A stretch of DNA of 64,000 bases, from NCBI GenBank assembly GCA_036426205.1, contig CM071579.1, forward strand, positions 12,678,071-12,742,070. Direction: 5' to 3'. This DNA is from Ascaphus truei. Taxonomy: Eukaryota > Chordata > Amphibia > Anura > Ascaphidae. Both the position numbers and the translations under genes were made by a program. Positions 33,584 to 44,262 of the stretch are shown here, piece after piece. The stretch's first letter is position 1, and each line of letters begins with the position of its first letter. The notes beneath the pieces are model-generated. The model had not been told where the DNA came from, did no database searches, and saw only the letters and a list, made by a program, of their open reading frames with translations.

Positions 33584-33872
33584 TCAGGACCGTAGCGGTA
33601 TTAACCGCTACGGTCGTGAAGGGGTTAAGTGCCCCCGCATCCCCCCCGCAAGTCCTAAAGTCACACCCAGGGCCAAATACCCCCCTCACCCATCCCCGCT
33701 ACCCACAATAACGCTGGCACGGTGGGTTAACCCCTTCATTGCCTTAGCGGTTAGCCGCTACGGTAATGAAGTGGCTTTTAAATGCCTTTTTCCTGCCTCG
33801 GATGCATGCCGGGGGGCTCCGGTGCGGGTATCAGCTCCGGAGACCCCCGGCATCAATCACAGGCAGGAAAAA
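33584..33872. repeat. Three small hairpins inside the 3.15 kb element
   Basis: (i) 33584-33628: AACCCCTTCAGGACCGTAGC faces GCTACGGTCGTGAAGGGGTT. (ii) 33729-33773: AACCCCTTCATTGCCTTAGC faces GCTACGGTAATGAAGTGG. (iii) 33785-33872: TTTTTCCTGCCT...GCCGGGGGGCTCC faces GGAGACCCCCGGC...AGGCAGGAAAAA. The three follow each other between the large palindrome and the right terminus. Confidence 0.8.
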
Positions 33873-34192
33873 GGGCTGATTTTTTCTAAGTGTCGCCCTT
33901 GCCGATGCTTCTCCTTCAGCAAGTTGCCAACTTTAGTTGGCGGGCTGGATTGGCCATAAAATCTCCAATCTGGCCTGCCGATCAGCACCGAAAAGCTGAT
34001 CGGGGCTTACTGAATTCAGGCGGGAAAAAAAAGTCCCGATAAGTGGCTTATCGGCAGCCGGGTGGCGAAAATTTTTTTTTCGGAAGAAAAGTTGCCGATA
34101 ATTCCCACTTATCGGGGCTTACTGAATCAGGAGGGCAAAAAACGGCTATAAAATGCCGAAAAAGCCTTATCGGGGCTTACTGCATGAGGCCC

Positions 34193-34832
34193 ACAGTGTT
34201 CGCGGAGCTGCGGTGTGTGAACAGCGGTTTGGGCTCCAGCTGCGGGACATCACCAACTCGTGAGAGACTACGCTGGATCGGCGGATCCTTTTCGAAGTCT
34301 GTTGCCGGCTGCAGGAGTAGCCGGAAGGTATTTAATAAGTGCACCAACACCGGTACCAATAGGCGCTGATCCCGCCTTGGGGGAGGACTCTTTGTGGACA
34401 CTGGGTTGAGTGACCAAGGGACTAAGAATATATTGGACACGGTGTGGGGTGCACGCGGTGGTGGGAAGTGACATTACTCTATAGGAGAGTGGCCGAGCCA
34501 CAGGTGTATATTACTGCATGTCAGCCATTCATATACGGTCTTATATATCTGTTATCCTTAATAGGTATAAGCTAAGGTTATGCAATTACGTATTAGTAAA
34601 TGGTTACAAAGTTGAAGTGTGTTATCATTATTCTTACTTAGGGGAATCTCACTTATTGAGGATCCTGGGTAAGTGGAGGCGCTGCCAAGACCCTAATATT
34701 ACACCAGGCTCCCAGCTAGCAGAGGCTCAGATCTCGCTGAGCCAGTAGGTACATGCAGCACTAATAGTTGCTCTAGATCAGCAGGAAACAGGGCTACGCT
34801 TATATACCTCCTAATAGTCACCGATATTACAC
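34193..34832 (+). mobile_element. LTR, right part, with distal module
   Basis: Continuation of the LTR at 30490-31038. It contains AAGTGGAGGCGCTGCC (34671 on) and a donor-like AGTAGGTACATGCAGCAC (about 34745), the same distal module as in the LTRs at 18.0, 52.9 and 56.6 kb. The right border is approximate. Confidence 0.5.
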
Positions 34833-34919
34833 ATGGAGAGATACCTGGGAAATAAGCTACTTTGGATATTTAAATGTAAATATATATAGGCCCTCTACTA
34901 AATAGGTCTTTCTATGGAG

Positions 34920-35149
34920 CAGTGTTTTTCAACCAGAGTTCCTAAGAACCCTTTGCTTCCCTGGGCTTCCCCTAAAAGGTTCCATGTAGTTCTCAGGTCA
35001 TTTGAAAATGTTATCTCTATTAGAGAGGGTTGGGGTTCCTTACAATACATCTGATCTCAGACGCGCTATTAGAGAGGGTTGGGATTCCCTAGAATTTCAC
35101 AATACTGTATAATTATTGGATTCCTTAACCAAAAAGTTGTAAACCACTG
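34920..35149. mobile_element. hAT-like MITE, family C
   Basis: CAGTGTTTTTCAACCAGAG at the left and AAAGTTGTAAACCACTG at the right are inverted ends of the CAGTGGTTCTCAACC type. Flanks CTATGGAG (34912-34919) and CTCTGGAG (35150-35157) agree at seven of eight positions, an 8-base hAT target duplication. Internal GGGTTGGGxTTCC phrases repeat twice. Non-coding. Confidence 0.85.
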
Positions 35150-35157
35150 CTCTGGAG

Positions 35158-36002
35158 TCTTCTTGTGGTACCTGAGCTTTGGGAAGTTGGCAAGTGTTCA
35201 TCTTACTCCTGTGCCACCAGCCACAATGTCAATTGCCTCTAGTTGGAATGTCTACCTATATAGTGCTACTTCATTTGTGCTTTTACCTTGAAGTGGCCAA
35301 GTAGGTTACACTGCTACGTAAATGCCTGTTAATCAAATACAATAAAACTGAGAGCAAAGGGAAGATGGATTGGCAAAGGGGCTGATTTAAAACTCATTCC
35401 CAGAGCGGTATCAATCAGGGGAAGTGCTCCATGCTTCACAGACAATAAAAGAAGCTGTGAGCACCGCCATTCTACCAATGCCAATGCTTTCTCCTGATGT
35501 ATTTTTGTTCCAAAAGTGAATTAGAGTCTTGCTTATCTGCTGCCTATTCTTCAGGCAAACATCCTAAACCGTTCCTAGGGCTCACCAGGTCAATTTATAT
35601 CCTGCCTGTCTTCTCAGTGTAAATCAAGAGATTGAGTAAGAACTATTTAGCTCTTGGCTTAGCACTGCATGTGCAAAGATGAATAGTTTTTTGTTTTTTT
35701 CTCGTCTGAGAACTTTCTTATATATATTTTTTAAATCTTTTAAGGCAGCCTCGCTGCTGCTCCCATTGGGCAGAAAGAAAAATATTAGTGTTGTATGTGA
35801 CCTTTTTAACATGCTTTTTCAGTATCTGTAGTATTTCCTACTTATTTTATGCTAGAGGGTCATATTTGTAGGACTTTGTTGACTAAAGTAAGTCTTATTT
35901 ACATCCATAGCATGTGTGAAACGATCATGTCCTAATTATGCAATTTGTAAGAGAACTAAAAAATAAGCGGGCAGATAATCGGGAGAAGAGATCGTTTAAT
36001 GG
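35158..36002. other. Intronic sequence, no gene seen
   Basis: AT-rich with no recognised repeat or exon. Confidence 0.45.
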
Positions 36003-36005
36003 TAA

Positions 36006-36240
36006 GGCTGCGCTTATAGTGCCTGGCGACGCGACGTCGCTCCAAAACAAATCCATAGAATCCGTCGCATGCGCTTATAGTAAGCGCGACGGAGCGATGT
36101 TGCGACCCAAAATTTTGGAAGCCAGTGAAATTTGATTTATTTAGAGACAGTCGCCAGCGACGTTGCTTAAAACTGAAGTTCAACTTTCGCCAGTGGCAAC
36201 GGGTGACGTCGGTCGCGCCGCCGGCACTATAAACGCGGCC
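36006..36240. mobile_element. PIF/Harbinger-like MITE, family H1 (diverged copy)
   Basis: Ends GGCTGCGCTTATAGTGCC and GGCACTATAAACGCGGCC, flanked by TAA on both sides (36003-36005, 36241-36243). 235 bases, CpG-rich centre (GGCGACGCGACGTCGC). Confidence 0.85.
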
Positions 36241-36429
36241 TAAGACCACAGCGTGAAAACGGATCCTATTGTGACCGTGGTCACTTTCTCTTTCTCTGTG
36301 GGGGAGAGATGCCTGTTTCATATGGCCCTACGTACAATGCTGTATGCACTGTAGCGTTATGTAATACAACAATCTTATTCTTTTCAATAGAAAAATGCTT
36401 TGTGCCAGAGAGCAGCAAAACAATGATTT

Positions 36430-36520
36430 TGAAAAACATTTATTTATAAAATGTTATACCAGGAAATAATACGTTGCGGTTTACCTTCAGGGACATATCA
36501 AGGTGACAGTCTACAGTACA
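36430..36520 (-). mobile_element. 3' UTR fragment of LINE family J (minus strand)
   Basis: ATTTATTTATAAAATGTTATACCAGGAAATAATACGTTG, split from similar sequence at 43.74 and 46.50 kb, where it adjoins the LINE J 3' region. Confidence 0.55.
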
Positions 36521-36601
36521 TCCATGTAATGGTTGGTTATTATGGGTGAAGGACAAGAATAGCTAGAGTTTAAATACAGCAAGGAATACTTGTGTTAGTC
36601 C

Positions 36602-36823
36602 AGTTGCGATAGTGCAGAGTAAATGTGTACTTCAGTATTAGGTGATACCTTTTTTATTTGGACTAATAATTGATATTATAAGATAAGCTATCAAGAGTTT
36701 TCCTCTCTTCAGGTTGATTCTCGTCTCTTCTTCAGGTCGAAGAAAGAACTCTTCGAATATCAATTGGTTGAAATAAACAAAGGTATCGCCTAATACTGCA
36801 GTACTCAGTTACTCTGCACCAAT
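36602..36823. mobile_element. Foldback MITE (GGTATCGCCTAATACTGCAG family)
   Basis: Left arm 36611-36652 (AGTGCAGAGTAAATG...TATTAGGTGATACC) and right arm 36780-36820 (GGTATCGCCTAATACTGCAG...TACTCTGCACC) are inverted. The loop includes CTTCAGG...CTTCAGGTCGAAGAAAG. Non-coding; family not named. Confidence 0.75.
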
Positions 36824-37466
36824 GCAGCCAGGCAAATTAAGCTAAACACAATGGAAGAACGCCCTGAATATAAGGGTAGTTATGCACTAGTACAAATTAC
36901 CTACTGAAGAATTTCAGTGGGGCTGGCATAGCTTCCCTGTGAAGGTCTGTTGCTGCTATACTCTTCATTGATGCTTCAATGACTAGTGTCATGATATACT
37001 TTTCTCTCATTGTGATGCAGCTGTTGCTATTACATTCGACTGTAATATCTCATGCTACAATAATAATGTATTGTAAAAAAAAAAAGAAGAGAAAAAAAAA
37101 AGATGGGAAACTGGTTTGATTTTATGATGCCATCCATCCCAACATGATGTTTGTGTAAATCAGAATGAGAGCCTTTCACGAAGAGAGATATGACAATGCA
37201 TGGCGCTTCCTAATGAGAATATTGAGACTGCAATGCTAAAGTTCCCACCCAATTACTTTTTGATGGTGTGAGGTAGAGAAGATAAATGACTTGCCTGAGG
37301 GCAAGTCAATGCAAAGCCTGTGCTAAGGTTCCCACTTCACATCAAACTGCTCAGTCATTGCTACCAACGTTGCAATTTGATACAATAAGAGTTCTGTACA
37401 AGTTATTTCGTTAGAAACCAATTTTTGAATTATTTTGCAAGTATACTCAAAATGAAAATGCACTAC
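36824..37466. other. Intronic sequence with a possible SINE scrap
   Basis: 37270-37330 (ATAAATGACTTGCCTGAGGG...) resembles the reverse strand of the CORE-SINE core; otherwise nothing is recognised. Confidence 0.35.
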
Positions 37467-38435
37467 TGTAAGGAATTGGGGAACTCGCCCCCTGCGGCGT
37501 GTTCCCTCGTTACCTGCCGCGTCTCAGTTCCCGCTCTCCTTACAGAGCATGCACGCAACCGCGGTTCCTCTACTCGTACCACGGAGGCCGACCCACCCCC
37601 GGTCGCGTCGCGCATTCTCACGCGCGGCGCATTCTCACGCACGGTGTGTACACGTGATGGCGTGCTCCGCCCTCTAGCTGCGAGTCAATGTTCCCAGAGG
37701 CCTGCTGCTACTCTCCATGCAGAGGCCTGTGTTCCCGTGTTTCCTGAGGGCTGCTGGTACTCTCCACGCAGAGGCCAGTGTTCCTATCTTCCTATGCATC
37801 GTTGTCCCCTAGTCTGGTATGGATCGCTCGGAGTTCGATCCTAAAGAGGGGGGTACTGTGACAATGCGCGGAACACGCCCCCTGCGGCGTGTTCCCTCCT
37901 TACCTGTTGAATTTCTGATCGCCGCCCTCTAGCGGCGAGTCAAGATTATCTGATGTCTCTCTGTATGGCGTGCGCCGCCCTCTAGCTGCGAGTCAAGATC
38001 CTGTGTCTTTAAGTATTCTGAAGCAAACGTCGCCATCTTGCTTTCTGGCAAATCCTGCCCTCTTTCTGCTGACAGGAAGTAAGCCTCTCTCTGGCTCTCA
38101 TTGCTATCAGCTGCCGCTGCCCTTTAAATAAGTCAGTTGCTACCTGCCCTGGTTCCTGCTAGTACTACCATCACATGCTGTTCCTACTTAGGACGTGCTT
38201 GGGACCTTTACTTACCTCCTACTCCTACTACTTCTGAGGTTAGTTACCGTGCGGGTAGTGTAGGGCCTGCTGATTAGGGTTTACCTTGATGTGGTAGCAG
38301 GCTTATAATACTTTGGCCAAAGGATTAAACTAAAGAACCCTTACTTTGTATTTAGTTTCGCTGCACTCTTCTGTTACTGGCACTATGCCTTTAAGGAGGC
38401 TGGACGTCTTCCAAGAAGCAATTCTATGGTTACCT
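37467..38435 (+). mobile_element. Ty3-like LTR retrotransposon remnants
   Basis: Two LTR starts: TGTAAGGAATTGGGGAACTC at 37467 and TGTGACAATGCGCGGAACAC at 37857, both followed by CGCCCCCTGCGGCGTGTTCC. Just before the second, a frame reads MDRSEFDPKEGG and AAAGAGGGGGGTAC forms a polypurine tract, the usual junction to a 3' LTR in Ty3-type elements. The internal region is almost entirely deleted and includes a ~45-base direct repeat (GCAGAGGCC(T/A)GTGTTCC). The right border is uncertain. Confidence 0.65.
38290..38343 (+). repeat. TTTGGCCAAAGG repeat, copy 2
   Basis: GTAGCAGGCTTATAATACTT, then TGGCCAAAGGATTAAACTAA and AGAACCCTT, matching the copies at 30.06 and 51.87 kb. Here it sits at the end of the LTR debris. 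Confidence 0.6.
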
Positions 38436-38756
38436 TGTGTTCTGGACTCTACCTCCCCCTGCTCCTCACTTGTGGCAAACACCCCCCCGCGTTAGTGCCT
38501 GAGAACGCGTGCATTCCCGCTCTGCTGTCAGAGCATGCGCGCACATGCAGCTGGGCTAGTCGTGTCCCTGAGCTTGGCTCCGGACGCGTCGCGCATTCTC
38601 CTACGCGCGGCGCGCTCACGTGACTATGTGCGCCGATCCCCAGCTGCGCGGCAACTACTCCTATGTTGTGTCTCCTGCGGCTTCCCCACCTCGCTATCGG
38701 GTCCCTTCCCTTATCTCGCTTGTGTGTAGGAGCACAAGCGTAACAACTACAAACAC
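38436..38756. repeat. GC-rich fragment related to the 37.5 kb LTR
   Basis: TCAGAGCATGCGCGCA and GCGTCGCGCATTCTCCTACG parallel ACAGAGCATGCACGCA and GCGTCGCGCATTCTCACGCG in 37540-37630, so it is another piece of the same LTR family. Confidence 0.55.
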
Positions 38757-38759
38757 TAA

Positions 38760-39045
38760 GGCTGCGTCCATAGACACTGCAGCTGTGCGGAAGTGCGTGG
38801 AGGCTGGCTTTAGTACGCGCGCCGTCCGGGGGCGTGTCTATGGGCGGGCTAGTGACGTCACGGAGCTGAGGGCGAACCACTCACGTGACAGCCCTATCGC
38901 GCGAGAAATCAGTTTTGACTGATTTCACGCACAACGCACGCCCCCTCCCGCTTCCACGCCCACACGCTGTATAGACGCGATCACTGCCTTTAGGCAGTCT
39001 GATCTCTCAGCGTGCGGACACGTCTGCCCCTTTATGGACGCAGCC
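38760..39045. mobile_element. PIF/Harbinger-like MITE, family H2
   Basis: Perfect inverted ends GGCTGCGTCCATA / TATGGACGCAGCC, flanked by TAA on both sides (38757-38759, 39046-39048). 286 bases. The interior differs from family H1, though both start GGCTGCG. An inner pair (CACACGCTG.. / ..CAGCGTGCGG) lies near the right end. Confidence 0.88.
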
Positions 39046-39048
39046 TAA

Positions 39049-39432
39049 GGCAGCCAACATACAGATGTAGCCACACTTGCTGTAGAAGTTTCAAGGTCTT
39101 ATAAAAAGTGACAGGAAACTACACAAGTAAACACCAAGTGTAAGAGCAATCTATTTATACCTTCTTTATACCTTCTTACAATAATAACTCTGATTCAAGC
39201 ACCTTTTCCAGCAACTCACAACATTTAAAAGGAATACTACATGGAACAAAATAAGGGTTGTGTGTGGGGGGAGGGGGGAGGGGGGAGTGGTGGTGAGGGG
39301 TGAGGGCCTGTATGCAAGAGGGTTAGGAGGCTCTAGTACTTGAAAATGGCAAAATATCTTCAACTCAAAATAAGTGCATTAGATATCTATACAAACAGTT
39401 GAGAGTGAACCATTTGAAGGGTTAAAACATGG
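39049..39432. other. Intronic sequence with G-rich microsatellite
   Basis: GGGGGGAGGGG run at 39268-39300; otherwise nothing recognised. Confidence 0.45.
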
Positions 39433-39440
39433 GATGCACC

Positions 39441-39757
39441 TAGGGTTGCCAGGTGTCCAGTATTGAACTGGACTGTCCTGTATTTGGACCCTCTGTGCAG
39501 TAAAAAATGAGGTAATACTGGACATGTCACCTGACCTGCTTGGGGGGGGGGGGGGGGGGGGCGGTTCCCCCCCCCCTGATTGGCTGCTGCTGGGATATGC
39601 AGCCAATCAGGAGAACGTGTTAGGAGCCTGGAGGTAGGGCCAAGGAGAGGAGGAAACGGCATGGAGCGAAGTGAGGTGAGAGATGTGCGTCTCTGAAGCA
39701 CGTTGCACCTTTCACCATTGTGTCCAGTATTTTTGGAGACGCCACCTAGTAATCCTA
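39441..39757. mobile_element. hAT-like MITE, family D
   Basis: Perfect 8-base target duplication GATGCACC at 39433-39440 and 39758-39765. Ends TAGGGTTGCCAGGTGTCCAG and GACGCCACCTAGTAATCCTA are imperfect inverted partners, with CCAGTATT inside both. Contains a 20-base poly-G and a CAGCCAATCAG pair. Non-coding. Confidence 0.9.
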
Positions 39758-39765
39758 GATGCACC

Positions 39766-40433
39766 TGGAGTCAGACAGTAGAGAAATGAGACCATTTCAG
39801 ACAGGAACAGTAATCTGTTGGCACATCTATCTCACGTACTAGCATTCATACCGAAAGGATGCAGTAAACTGGTTTTCATTACCGGTTTGTTCACTCATTG
39901 GTAGGCCTCTTGTTCAATTACTTGGTATCATCTCTCAAAAGCCTGGTTAGAGCTACAGTAAGTAACTTTTTATACGCAGAGAAGCAATTTCTTCCTTACA
40001 TTCTCAGGGTACAGGCTCTCCATACACTGTGTCTATCTGCAGGTTTACCATTCAAATGTGTTTTAACGCTGCTTTAGTCGGTATAAACCTGGAACTTCAG
40101 GATGTTGATTGAGGCTTAGATACGAGGCAGCGAGTTTGACACTGTTACCTATTCGATTCACATATGCATGGGCCATTTGCCATAGCGGTGACAAGACACA
40201 TTGCAACATCACTATCCATAGGACTTAATAATGAGAGCACTGACATTGTATGTCCTATCTACTCGTGATCAAGTGTTCGAGCATATTTATTGGTTGAAGC
40301 TGCACTAGAGCGGGTGGGACATGAATGCCCCATTGATTGCCTAATGTATACTAGAGTTCATCCGCAGGAGTGATCAGATTAGGTAATAGACATGCAAGCG
40401 TCATCAGTTGTAATTATCCATTCTTTAACTGCT
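39766..40433. other. Intronic sequence, no gene seen
   Basis: Apparently single-copy. Confidence 0.45.
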
Positions 40434-40447
40434 TATCGTTACCAATA

Positions 40448-41965
40448 TGTGCAAGGAAAGGTGTAAACAAGGCGCTATGTCCTAAATATATCAAGTGACA
40501 AAATGTGATTTTTAAAGTGCAATAAAATGACTCACAAGTGATAAAACCAATAAATCAAATGTAATACCCCCCTGCTACAACCCTCCGTGGGGTTGTTTTC
40601 ACTCTTCCCCAAATTGTAGACCTTGTATCACACGATCCAGGGGGAGCATAGGGGAAAAAACATAAAAATACTCTAAGTGCAGTGGTATATACAGTGCTAG
40701 GAATAAATACTATTCAACTTGGCTCCTGTGTTATTCCTACTCACAAGAAGTTAGAAGTTTTCGGGCAATAGAGATCAGATAGGCAGATGAGAAGAGATCA
40801 CTGGTCACCGTAACTCAGGGGATGTACCTCAGCGAGAGAGGGAGAAGAACACACATAGCACAGATCTGGCGGCAATAACCTTTTATCAAAAACGTATAAA
40901 AATGCACACTTACAGTGTCTCAAAATTAAAACAGCATTTCTAGCTTAAAAGCTAAGTGACGCGCCCTGAATGGAAACCCACGCCGTCTCTCACCACACCA
41001 TCTCCCTCTGGGGCTCCGATCGGATCGCCACCTCCATATGCGGGCGTCACTGCGTCACTTCCGGTCGCGGGACGATGTCGTCACTTCCGGTCGCGGCGTT
41101 ACAGCGGATCGTAGGTGTATGCGTGGAGTACAGGGGCGCCTTCTTCCACAGCAGCGTCACGTTGTGGATGGCACAGCTCTACGCGTTTCGCCTGTCTGTT
41201 GAATCGGCTTCCTCAGGAGTGTACCTGTCTAGTATATATACTGCATCAATTGAACAATCATGTAATTAAACAATTACCATAAAATGCCTAATCTGAATGA
41301 TTGGGGGATTGGACATGTAAATTCAACGGGGATTACCCTAGTAGAACATGTTAGATAAAGCAATGCAAAAGGTGGATGGAATAAATAGATTAGATCTTTT
41401 AAAACCGAAGATCAAAACCAATACTAGAGAAGGTAGATTTGATTATGCTTTTCTAACCAACTATAATAGGGAAGCAGGAGAAATTAAAATCATTATCAAT
41501 AAACATTGGGATAGCGACCGGAAGTGACGCAGTGCCGCCCGCATACGGAGGTGGCGATCCGATCGGAGCCCCAGAGGGAGATGGTGTGGTGAGAGACGGC
41601 GTGGGTTTCTATCCAGGCCGCGTCACTTAGCTTTTAAGCTAGAAATGCTGTTTTAATTTTGAGACACTGTAAGTGTTCATTTTTATACGTTTTTGATAAA
41701 AGGTCATTGCCGCCAGATCTGTGCTACTGTATGTGTGTTCTTCTCCCTCTCTCGCTGAGGTACATCCCCTGAGTTACGGTGACCAGTGATCTCTTCTCAT
41801 CTGCCTATCTGATCTCTATTGCCCGAAAACTTCTAACTTCTTGTGAGTAGGAATAACACAGGAGCCAAGTTGAGTAGGATTTATTCCTAGCACTGTATAT
41901 ACCACTGCACTTAGAGTATTTTTATGTTTTTTCCCCTATGCTCCCCCTGGATCGTGTGATACAAG
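40448..41965. mobile_element. Penelope-like element fragment with inverted flanking copies
   Basis: A 14-base direct repeat TATCGTTACCAATA brackets the insertion (40434-40447 and 41966-41979). Inside, arms 40622-41068 and 41514-41965 are inverted copies of ~450 bases; the left arm has 174 extra bases outward. Between the arms a 54-codon frame (41363-41527) reads RLDLLKPKIKTNTREG, DYAFLTNYNREAGEIK and INKHWD, which resembles the region following the RT in vertebrate Penelope-like proteins. The RT catalytic part and GIY-YIG nuclease are absent. Inverted 'pseudo-LTR' arrangement is known for Penelope-like elements. Confidence 0.7.
41179..41217 (-). ncRNA. Hammerhead-ribozyme-like core in the Penelope-like element
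   Basis: On the minus strand: CTGAGGA (41216-41210), then AGCC...GGC as stem II, then GAAAC (41189-41185) with palindromic ACGCGT (41186-41181). This fits the hammerhead consensus CUGANGA - stem II - GAAA, with a very short palindromic stem III of the kind reported for Penelope-like elements, where two copies may pair. The base before stem II (A rather than the usual G) is not optimal. Activity is not shown. Confidence 0.5.
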
Positions 41966-41979
41966 TATCGTTACCAATA

Positions 41980-43734
41980 CACAAGCGATTTCTTTTGAAC
42001 ATTAAAGCCAACCTAGAGTAAAACTTTAATAAGTAACCTCTCCAACCGATTCTGTGTCACTATGAGCAAAACGGATGACATGGTGGTTCAACCGTTGGCT
42101 GCAGCACTGTCTCATTTCACAGTTTGTCAGAGAGCATTAGAAAATGACATTTCTTTCACACATTAGGTATTTCCCATGAACCAAAATAGCCATTCAGCCG
42201 CAGACAACCCTTCCTTTGTTCTCTAGGTGTATTGCTCTTTTCGCCCAGTTGTGTGATGCTGACAGAGCTAAAATACCATCTCAGAAACTTGATTTAACAC
42301 ATTTCACATAAAAGCATAAAGGCAGCCCGTACCAACGAAGACATAAAACTTGATGGGTTTTGAGGCTTTGTCACATTGTGATTTATGAAGACCTAAACCG
42401 TAAAGATCAGTGAGAAACCTGCAAATCCGTAAGCCACAGGAAAGAGATATAAAAGGCAATTTAATTGAAGTGACAGAATCATTAAAATTTAGACCAGACT
42501 ACCTCAGTAAAAAAAAAGCAGGCAAATGGACATAATATTAACCTCTTCGCTGCCAGAGGGGAATATTCGGTGTCAGGCTCATACTGGGGTTAAATGTGTA
42601 TTCTCTGTTAAGGTTTTGTTTGCACATTTAATGTACTGTAGGACTCTCAAGCAGTGACGGGATTAAAGAAGTAAATCCTGATTTGTTGAACACTGAAGCA
42701 GATCGTAAGCTCTAAAGACGGGGGACTTTATTTCTCTAAAAGAGAGAGGAAAAATTACCAAATTGTTTCACAATGAAGTATGTGATTTGGAAGCGAGAGG
42801 GGAAATAAAGGCAATTCATAAGAGCAAAGTATTTTTTTGACCTCGCAAGTGAGAATGCACCTTTTTTAAAGCCCTGCTGAGCTGTCCAAACTGTTTATTG
42901 ATCTCTCTCTCTCAGCCTTTCATGACGGATAAATCAAACAGTCCTCTGACCATAAAATAATATTCTTTAGCCAAGAATCCTCCGACCGGAAAATAACATT
43001 ATTTAGCCCACTGGATTCCATTTTTTACCCAGGGTGCAATGTCTTCTGTTAAAGCAACAGTCCCCGCGGTTTCTTTATTTGAACCAGAAATGTTGGGTCT
43101 CACGGATCGGGTCTTCTTGGGAGTCAGCCGAGCACCTGTACACTTCAGTGAAGTCTCTCTTGTTGAAGTGAGTAGGTTTCATTTAGTACCGTAGGTCTTG
43201 TTTTTTTGGCCCCGCTTTAGATCATTAGAAAATTATGGAAAAACTAATAATTCACAAATTCAATCTTCTGCTTTATTATGACCCTGTGGGCCAGAGGCAC
43301 AGAGCTCTGTTAAGTCAGAGGTTAATAACAGCTGTTTTATATGTTCTTAGCATAGGCGTGAGGTTGAGAACATACTGTACATGAGATACCGGGGAAATAA
43401 CCCAATTTGAATATGCAAATTAGATTTAAATGATCAGTTCTGAACTCTCATATACTGTAATCTAATTTTTTTTAAAATGTCATACTTTTAAAACACTCTT
43501 TAGTCAGCTAGACGTTTTTAGGGGAATAAGTTGTGGGATACATTGAAATAAATGGGATATCGTCATGTCGTATGAAATGAACAGGAATAAAGGATGGGTT
43601 ACATTGCATTTAGATTAAAGACCTAGCACCGCCTATCATTACTGCAGAGTATTGCGACCAACGCTAAAACTCAATTTCTTTATGGTTGGGGCGCAAGTAA
43701 GTTGCGATCACCCTGAAAGCATAAATTATTTATT
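41980..43734. other. Quiet intron, ~1.75 kb
   Basis: AT-rich DNA without recognised repeats or exons. Confidence 0.45.
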
Positions 43735-43864
43735 TATTTATAACCTGTTTTACCAGGAAGAATACATTGAGAGTTACCTCTTGTTTTTTAAGTATGTCCT
43801 GGGCACAGAGTTATGATGACAAACAATTAATGGTTACAATACATAGTTACATAAGTAACATAAG
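43735..43864 (-). mobile_element. LINE family J 3' UTR, distal part
   Basis: TTTATTTATAACCTGTTTTACCAGGAAGAATACATTGAGAG...CAGAGTTATGATGACAA, read in pieces, matches 46502-46650. It is separated from the rest of the LINE at 44263 by a nested CR1/L2-type copy. Confidence 0.7.
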
Positions 43865-44262
43865 TGCCCCACACCTCTGGAATGCCCTTCCCCTCAGTAC
43901 CCGACTAGCACCCTCTCTATCCACCTTTAAGACCCACCTTAAGACACACTTGCTTAAAGAAGCATATGAATAGCACTGTGGATATTCTGAACACATGATA
44001 CATAAAGCTTGGCCCCCTGCAGACGCACTTACCAGAGCTCCCTCCTACTGTCTCTGTACGTTCTCCCTACCTACCAATGAGACTGTAAGCTCCTCGGGGC
44101 AGGGACTCCTCTTCCTTAATGTTACTTTTATGTCTAAAGCACTTATTCCCATAATCTGTTATTTATACTATCTGTTATTTATTTGATTACCACATGTATT
44201 ACTACTGTGAAGCGCTATGTACATTAATGGCGCTATATCAATAAAGACATACAATACAATAC
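43865..44262 (+). mobile_element. CR1/L2-group LINE 3' end nested in LINE J
   Basis: Starts at TGCCCCACACCTCTGGAATG and codes for APHLWNALPLSTRLAPSLST and LKTHLLKEAYE, then the same tail as at 9.4-10.07 kb, ending GGCGCTATATCAATAAAGAC and (ACAAT)n. It lies inside the minus-strand LINE J and is therefore younger. Confidence 0.85.

Larger units (their letters stand above)
31039..34192. mobile_element. 3.15 kb terminal-inverted-repeat element with internal palindromes
   Basis: Perfect 25-base ends: GGGCCTCATGCAGTAAGCCC + CGATA on the left and the exact inverse on the right. CACAG lies at both borders (31035-31039 and 34192-34196), or a 3-base ACA if the first G is counted in the element. Shorter inverted or direct versions of the end (TTCAGTAAGGGCCGA at ~31127, CGGGGCTTACTGAAT at ~34002 and ~34114) lie just inside, as subterminal repeats. 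No transposase or other ORF of note. Most of the interior is palindromic (see following entries). Superfamily unresolved; a 3-base duplication would suit Harbinger, 5 would not. Confidence 0.8.

Noticed and set aside
37425..37844. 139-codon + frame
   Set aside because: Runs through LTR debris, with no Gag or Pol motif in that frame.
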